DNA of 64,000 nucleotides from Thalassobacillus sp. CUG 92003 (GTDB taxonomy: Bacteria; Bacillota; Bacilli; Bacillales; Halobacillaceae), in assembly GCF_013618635.1 (NCBI RefSeq), contig NZ_JABLSJ010000001.1, forward strand, positions 124,001-188,000, in the 5' to 3' direction. This document shows, piece after piece, positions 61,116 through 64,000 of this stretch. The position numbers and the translations under genes are program-made. Every line of letters begins with the position of its first letter. Positions within the stretch are counted from its first letter, which is position 1. The notes under the pieces are model-generated. The model saw only the letters and a list, made by a program, of their open reading frames with translations. It was not told the DNA's origin and did not search any database.

Positions 61116-62621
61116 ATGAATGAGATTATGTCTGGCTTAATCAACGTTTTATCAATTTGGAATTTACTTGCTTTAGCTGTGGGAATGATATTAGGGTTAT
61201 TCGTTGGCTCAATGCCTGGTTTATCTGCCACAATGGCCATCGCTATCTTACTCCCCCTCACTTTTGGAATGGATCCAGCGACCGGGATAACCATGTTGAC
61301 TTCCTTGTACATGGGGGCTATGTATGGAGGGTCGATTCTAGCAATTTTAGTACGAACCCCCGGTACTCCTGCAGCAGCCGCAACTGTAATGGACGGGTAT
61401 AAGATGACAGAAAGAGGGCAGGCCGGAAAAGCTTTGGGAATCTCCCTTATATCATCCCTTGTCGGCGGTATTGTGAGTGGTATTGTTCTTTTAACGGTGG
61501 CACCACTATTAGGGAAATTGGCACTCTCTATAGGAGCGGTTGAGTTATTTGCCATTGCTGTGTTAGGTCTGACTATTATCGCTTCACTAGCTGCTGGCTC
61601 TGTAATAAAAGGTCTGTTGGCAGGTTCGATGGGTTTATTAATATCATTTATTGGTATGGACCCAATTACTGGAACTCCACGGTTTACATTTGGAAGTATT
61701 TATTTATTTGACGGAATATCTTTCGTTATTGCTCTGATCGGGCTTTTCTCGATACCACAAGCGTTAAAATTAGTGGAAAAAGACAAAGAAGTAATTAAAG
61801 CAAGTAAAATCAAGGACAAAATGCTGCCGAGTTGGCAGGAAATAAAGGCATTAAAGGGGACTCTGACAAGATCAAGTGTGATTGGAGTTTTTACTGGACT
61901 GATTCCTGGAACTGGGGGGGATACTGCAAGTTGGTTCAGCTATAACGAAGCTAAGAGGTTCTCCAAACAAAAAAATAAGTTTGGTACGGGGCATACAGAA
62001 GGGTTAGCAGCCCCGGAGGCAGCCAACAATGCTGTAGTTGGCGGTGCGCTGATTCCTACTATTACTTTAGGTGTTCCGGGGAGTTCAACAACAGCTGTGT
62101 TACTCGGCGGGTTAATGATTCATGGAATTATGCCGGGTCCAACATTAATGACTGAGCATGCTGAAGTCACTTATACTTTACTTTGGGCAGTTTTATTTTC
62201 TAGTATATTCTTGTTTGTTTTAGGTCTTCTTTACACAAGGCTAGCAGTAGGTGTGACTAAGATACCTGGCAAGGTGTTAGCACCTATTATAGTACTGTTA
62301 TGTGTAATTGGTACTTTTGCAGTAAATAATAGCATGGTTGATGTATTCATCATGTTTGCGTTTGGAATTGTCGGATACTTCATCGATAAATTAAATATTC
62401 CTGTAGCACCATTAGTTGTTGGGATGATTCTAGGAATGATGTTAGATACAAGCTTACATCAATCGTTACTTATAGGAGACGGAAGTTGGCTGATTTTTCT
62501 TCAAAATCCTATTTCAGCGATACTATTATTTATCGCTTTAATTTCAATTTTTCAATCAACGCCTTTATTTGACAAATTCATACAGTTGTACAATAAAAGG
62601 CTAAGGCAAGACTCTAAATGA
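61116..62621 (+). CDS. Tripartite tricarboxylate transporter, large membrane subunit TctA
   Basis: About 501 residues with some twelve helices. ATG 61116 stands nine bases from GAGGAGG; ATG 61110 is closer but possible. The duplicated TctA signatures are clear: LFVGSMPGLSATMAIAILLP and FTGLIPGTGGDTASWFSYNE, plus YGGSILAILVRTPGTPAAAA and TLGVPGSSTTAVLLGGLMIH. It is the transport channel for the carboxylate caught by the TctC protein. Confidence 0.93.
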   Translation: MNEIMSGLINVLSIWNLLALAVGMILGLFVGSMPGLSATMAIAILLPLTFGMDPATGITMLTSLYMGAMYGGSILAILVRTPGTPAAAATVMDGYKMTERGQAGKALGISLISSLVGGIVSGIVLLTVAPLLGKLALSIGAVELFAIAVLGLTIIASLAAGSVIKGLLAGSMGLLISFIGMDPITGTPRFTFGSIYLFDGISFVIALIGLFSIPQALKLVEKDKEVIKASKIKDKMLPSWQEIKALKGTLTRSSVIGVFTGLIPGTGGDTASWFSYNEAKRFSKQKNKFGTGHTEGLAAPEAANNAVVGGALIPTITLGVPGSSTTAVLLGGLMIHGIMPGPTLMTEHAEVTYTLLWAVLFSSIFLFVLGLLYTRLAVGVTKIPGKVLAPIIVLLCVIGTFAVNNSMVDVFIMFAFGIVGYFIDKLNIPVAPLVVGMILGMMLDTSLHQSLLIGDGSWLIFLQNPISAILLFIALISIFQSTPLFDKFIQLYNKRLRQDSK

Positions 62622-62778
62622 GTAGCCTAAGTTTTTGTTTTGGATATTGGTAGCTACAAGATAGTAGGGTGTATAAATTGGTTGATAGGGTGTCTTAACT
62701 CATACATTAGCTGTACCATTGACGGTGAAATTCATATGATGTATGGTTAATTCATCGATACAATTACAGGAGGTTATT

Positions 62779-63459
62779 ATGTCTAATATTCAATTCAAAA
62801 ATCTGTTTAATGAAATAACTAAAAAGATTGAAAGTGAACAATGGGAAGTGGGGTCTAGACTGCCAACGATAACAAATTTAGCTTCTCAGTATAACGTAGG
62901 TCATTCTACAGTCCGTGAAGTTTTCAGAACTTTAGAAAATAAAGGGTATGTCAAAATTCAGCAAGGAAGAGGCACATTTGTAAGTTATGATAAATCGATG
63001 CAATTTACAAATGTGAGTAGATCCTCGTTTATGAAACTTCTAAAATTAACAGAATTTCGTGCCGTCATTGAACCTTCGTTTGCAGCAATTGCAGCGAAGC
63101 AAGCGTATAAGGAAGAGATTGAAAAAATAGTAGAATCAGCTGAAATTATGACTGAAATGGCCGCAAATAACGAGGTAACGAATAGTGAAGATATGCGTTT
63201 TCATAAACTAGTTGTTCAAGCAACACACAATGAGTACTCTATAAAAGCTTATGAAAACTTACAAGAAGAGTTAACACAGATGAGAGCCTACACGAAAAAA
63301 CCAGGGATGATTGAAAAAGCTGTACATTACCATCAAATGATTTCTCAATCAATTGCGAACAGAGATCCTTACAGTGCAGAAATGTATATGAAATCCCATA
63401 TGGAAGCAAATAGTGAGTTGGCAATGTATGAACTGGCTGAAACTTCTATGGTGGACTAA
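62779..63459 (+). CDS. GntR-family regulator, FadR subfamily (FCD domain)
   Basis: 226 residues. ATG 62779 behind ACAGGAGG. Winged helix at about 20-75 (LPTITNLASQYNVGHSTVRE, LENKGYVKIQQGRGTFV), FCD ligand domain at about 95-220 with the metal-type ligands in EDMRFHKLVVQATHN and AVHYHQMISQSI. It lies between the transporter genes and the racemase gene in the same direction and probably controls one or both in response to a carboxylate. Confidence 0.9.
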   Translation: MSNIQFKNLFNEITKKIESEQWEVGSRLPTITNLASQYNVGHSTVREVFRTLENKGYVKIQQGRGTFVSYDKSMQFTNVSRSSFMKLLKLTEFRAVIEPSFAAIAAKQAYKEEIEKIVESAEIMTEMAANNEVTNSEDMRFHKLVVQATHNEYSIKAYENLQEELTQMRAYTKKPGMIEKAVHYHQMISQSIANRDPYSAEMYMKSHMEANSELAMYELAETSMVD

Positions 63460-63519
63460 ATTGACTTGGTCCGAAAGTTTAAAAACCATCTGAGTTATAA
63501 GATATTTAGGAGGAATAAA

Positions 63520-64000
63520 ATGAAAATTGGAATTATTCATGCAACATGCAATGCTGTACCGCCGCTGAATGCGGCGTTTAACGAATTAGCTCCAAATGTA
63601 ACCGTTTTAAACTTTGTTAACGAAAATTTTCAATATTATGCGAATCAAATTGATGGTATTGATGATAAAATACATCGAGATTTCGCCAATATCACTTTTA
63701 CCGCACAAGATGCCGGAGTTGATGCTATTATTGTTGCATGTACAGTGCTTACACCCATCGTCGATGTAGTGAAACCATTTATAACTGTCCCGATAATGGC
63801 GGTCGATCAACCTATGTTAGAAAATGCAATAAATAACTATGAAAAAATAGGTGTTTTGGTAACAAACGCACCAACTGGCCCATTAACAAAAGCTCAACTA
63901 GAAAACATTGCAACAGATGTTGGTAAAGAAGTTGAAGTAGATACAGAGATAATTCCACAGGCAATGACAGAATTAAAAGCAGGAGATGAAGCTAAACATA
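63520..64000 (+). CDS. Asp/Glu/hydantoin racemase-family protein (3' end outside window)
   Basis: The first 160 residues. ATG 63520 follows TTTAGGAGG. The start MKIGIIHATCNAVPPLNAAF and the Cys-containing IIVACTVLTPIVD (about 72-84) fit the Asp/Glu racemase superfamily, whose members use a Cys pair in racemisation or C-C cleavage. VPIMAVDQPMLENAI and IGVLVTNAPT follow. The first Cys (HATC) may be the partner catalytic residue. Linked to a Tct importer and GntR regulator, it may act on the imported acid (maleate isomerase-like or racemase role; inferred). The frame is open at the right edge. Confidence 0.82.
   Translation, partial: MKIGIIHATCNAVPPLNAAFNELAPNVTVLNFVNENFQYYANQIDGIDDKIHRDFANITFTAQDAGVDAIIVACTVLTPIVDVVKPFITVPIMAVDQPMLENAINNYEKIGVLVTNAPTGPLTKAQLENIATDVGKEVEVDTEIIPQAMTELKAGDEAKH

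Overview
The window looks like a chromosomal segment of a moderately halophilic, low-GC Gram-positive bacterium of the Bacillaceae (Halobacillus/Thalassobacillus-like). Pointers are strong AGGAGG-type ribosome binding sites with frequent GTG/TTG starts, many lipobox lipoproteins, an accessory SecA2 with the S-layer assembly protein SlaP, SLH-anchored surface enzymes that are very rich in Asp/Glu, and cell-wall genes with WalR-like sites. The genus is an inference; no rRNA or other marker gene is present.

Layout. 1-5.7 kb: tail of a sugar ABC permease, a small lipoprotein, non-coding repeats with a group II intron tail, a tandem pair of membrane acyltransferase genes (one stopped by a nonsense codon), and a polysaccharide deacetylase. 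5.9-24.1 kb: the S-layer-homology (SLH) surface region. Five exported proteins carry three SLH domains each: two NlpC/P60 cell-wall hydrolases, two nucleotidases/phosphodiesterases with opposite domain order, and a 1447-residue subtilase. The divergent slaP-secA2 pair lies among them. The gaps hold several families of non-coding repeat.

24.6-44.8 kb: an exopolysaccharide/capsule locus. A conserved front (GNAT protein, Wzz-like chain-length protein, tyrosine autokinase, LCP ligase, CpsB-type phosphatase, membrane 4,6-dehydratase) leads into a visibly AT-rich, probably transferred cassette. The cassette has a nucleotide-sugar dehydrogenase, two GT4 glycosyltransferases, Wzy, Wzx, two sulfotransferase-like proteins, a PglC-like initiating transferase, a GNAT/PLP-lyase/ATP-grasp module, a DegT aminotransferase and a YdcF protein. 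The predicted product is a sulfated polysaccharide with an acylated amino sugar.

44.8-46.8 kb: a decayed oxidoreductase and a decayed regulator, then a DUF6376 lipoprotein. 47.1-56.6 kb: a tightly packed catabolic operon (GH20 hexosaminidase with an in-frame stop, ABC binding protein and two permeases, BadF-type sugar kinase, GH4 phospho-glycosidase, leaderless NamZ/DUF1343 exo-muramidase, MurQ etherase). It reads as import and intracellular breakdown of peptidoglycan sugars through an ABC transporter plus a kinase rather than a PTS, and is the most interesting system here. 56.7-59.5 kb: a degenerate IS21-family element beside a phosphorylase-family fragment, then gene debris. 59.5-64 kb: a TctC-TctB-TctA tripartite carboxylate transporter, a GntR/FCD regulator and the start of an Asp/Glu racemase-family gene running off the right edge.
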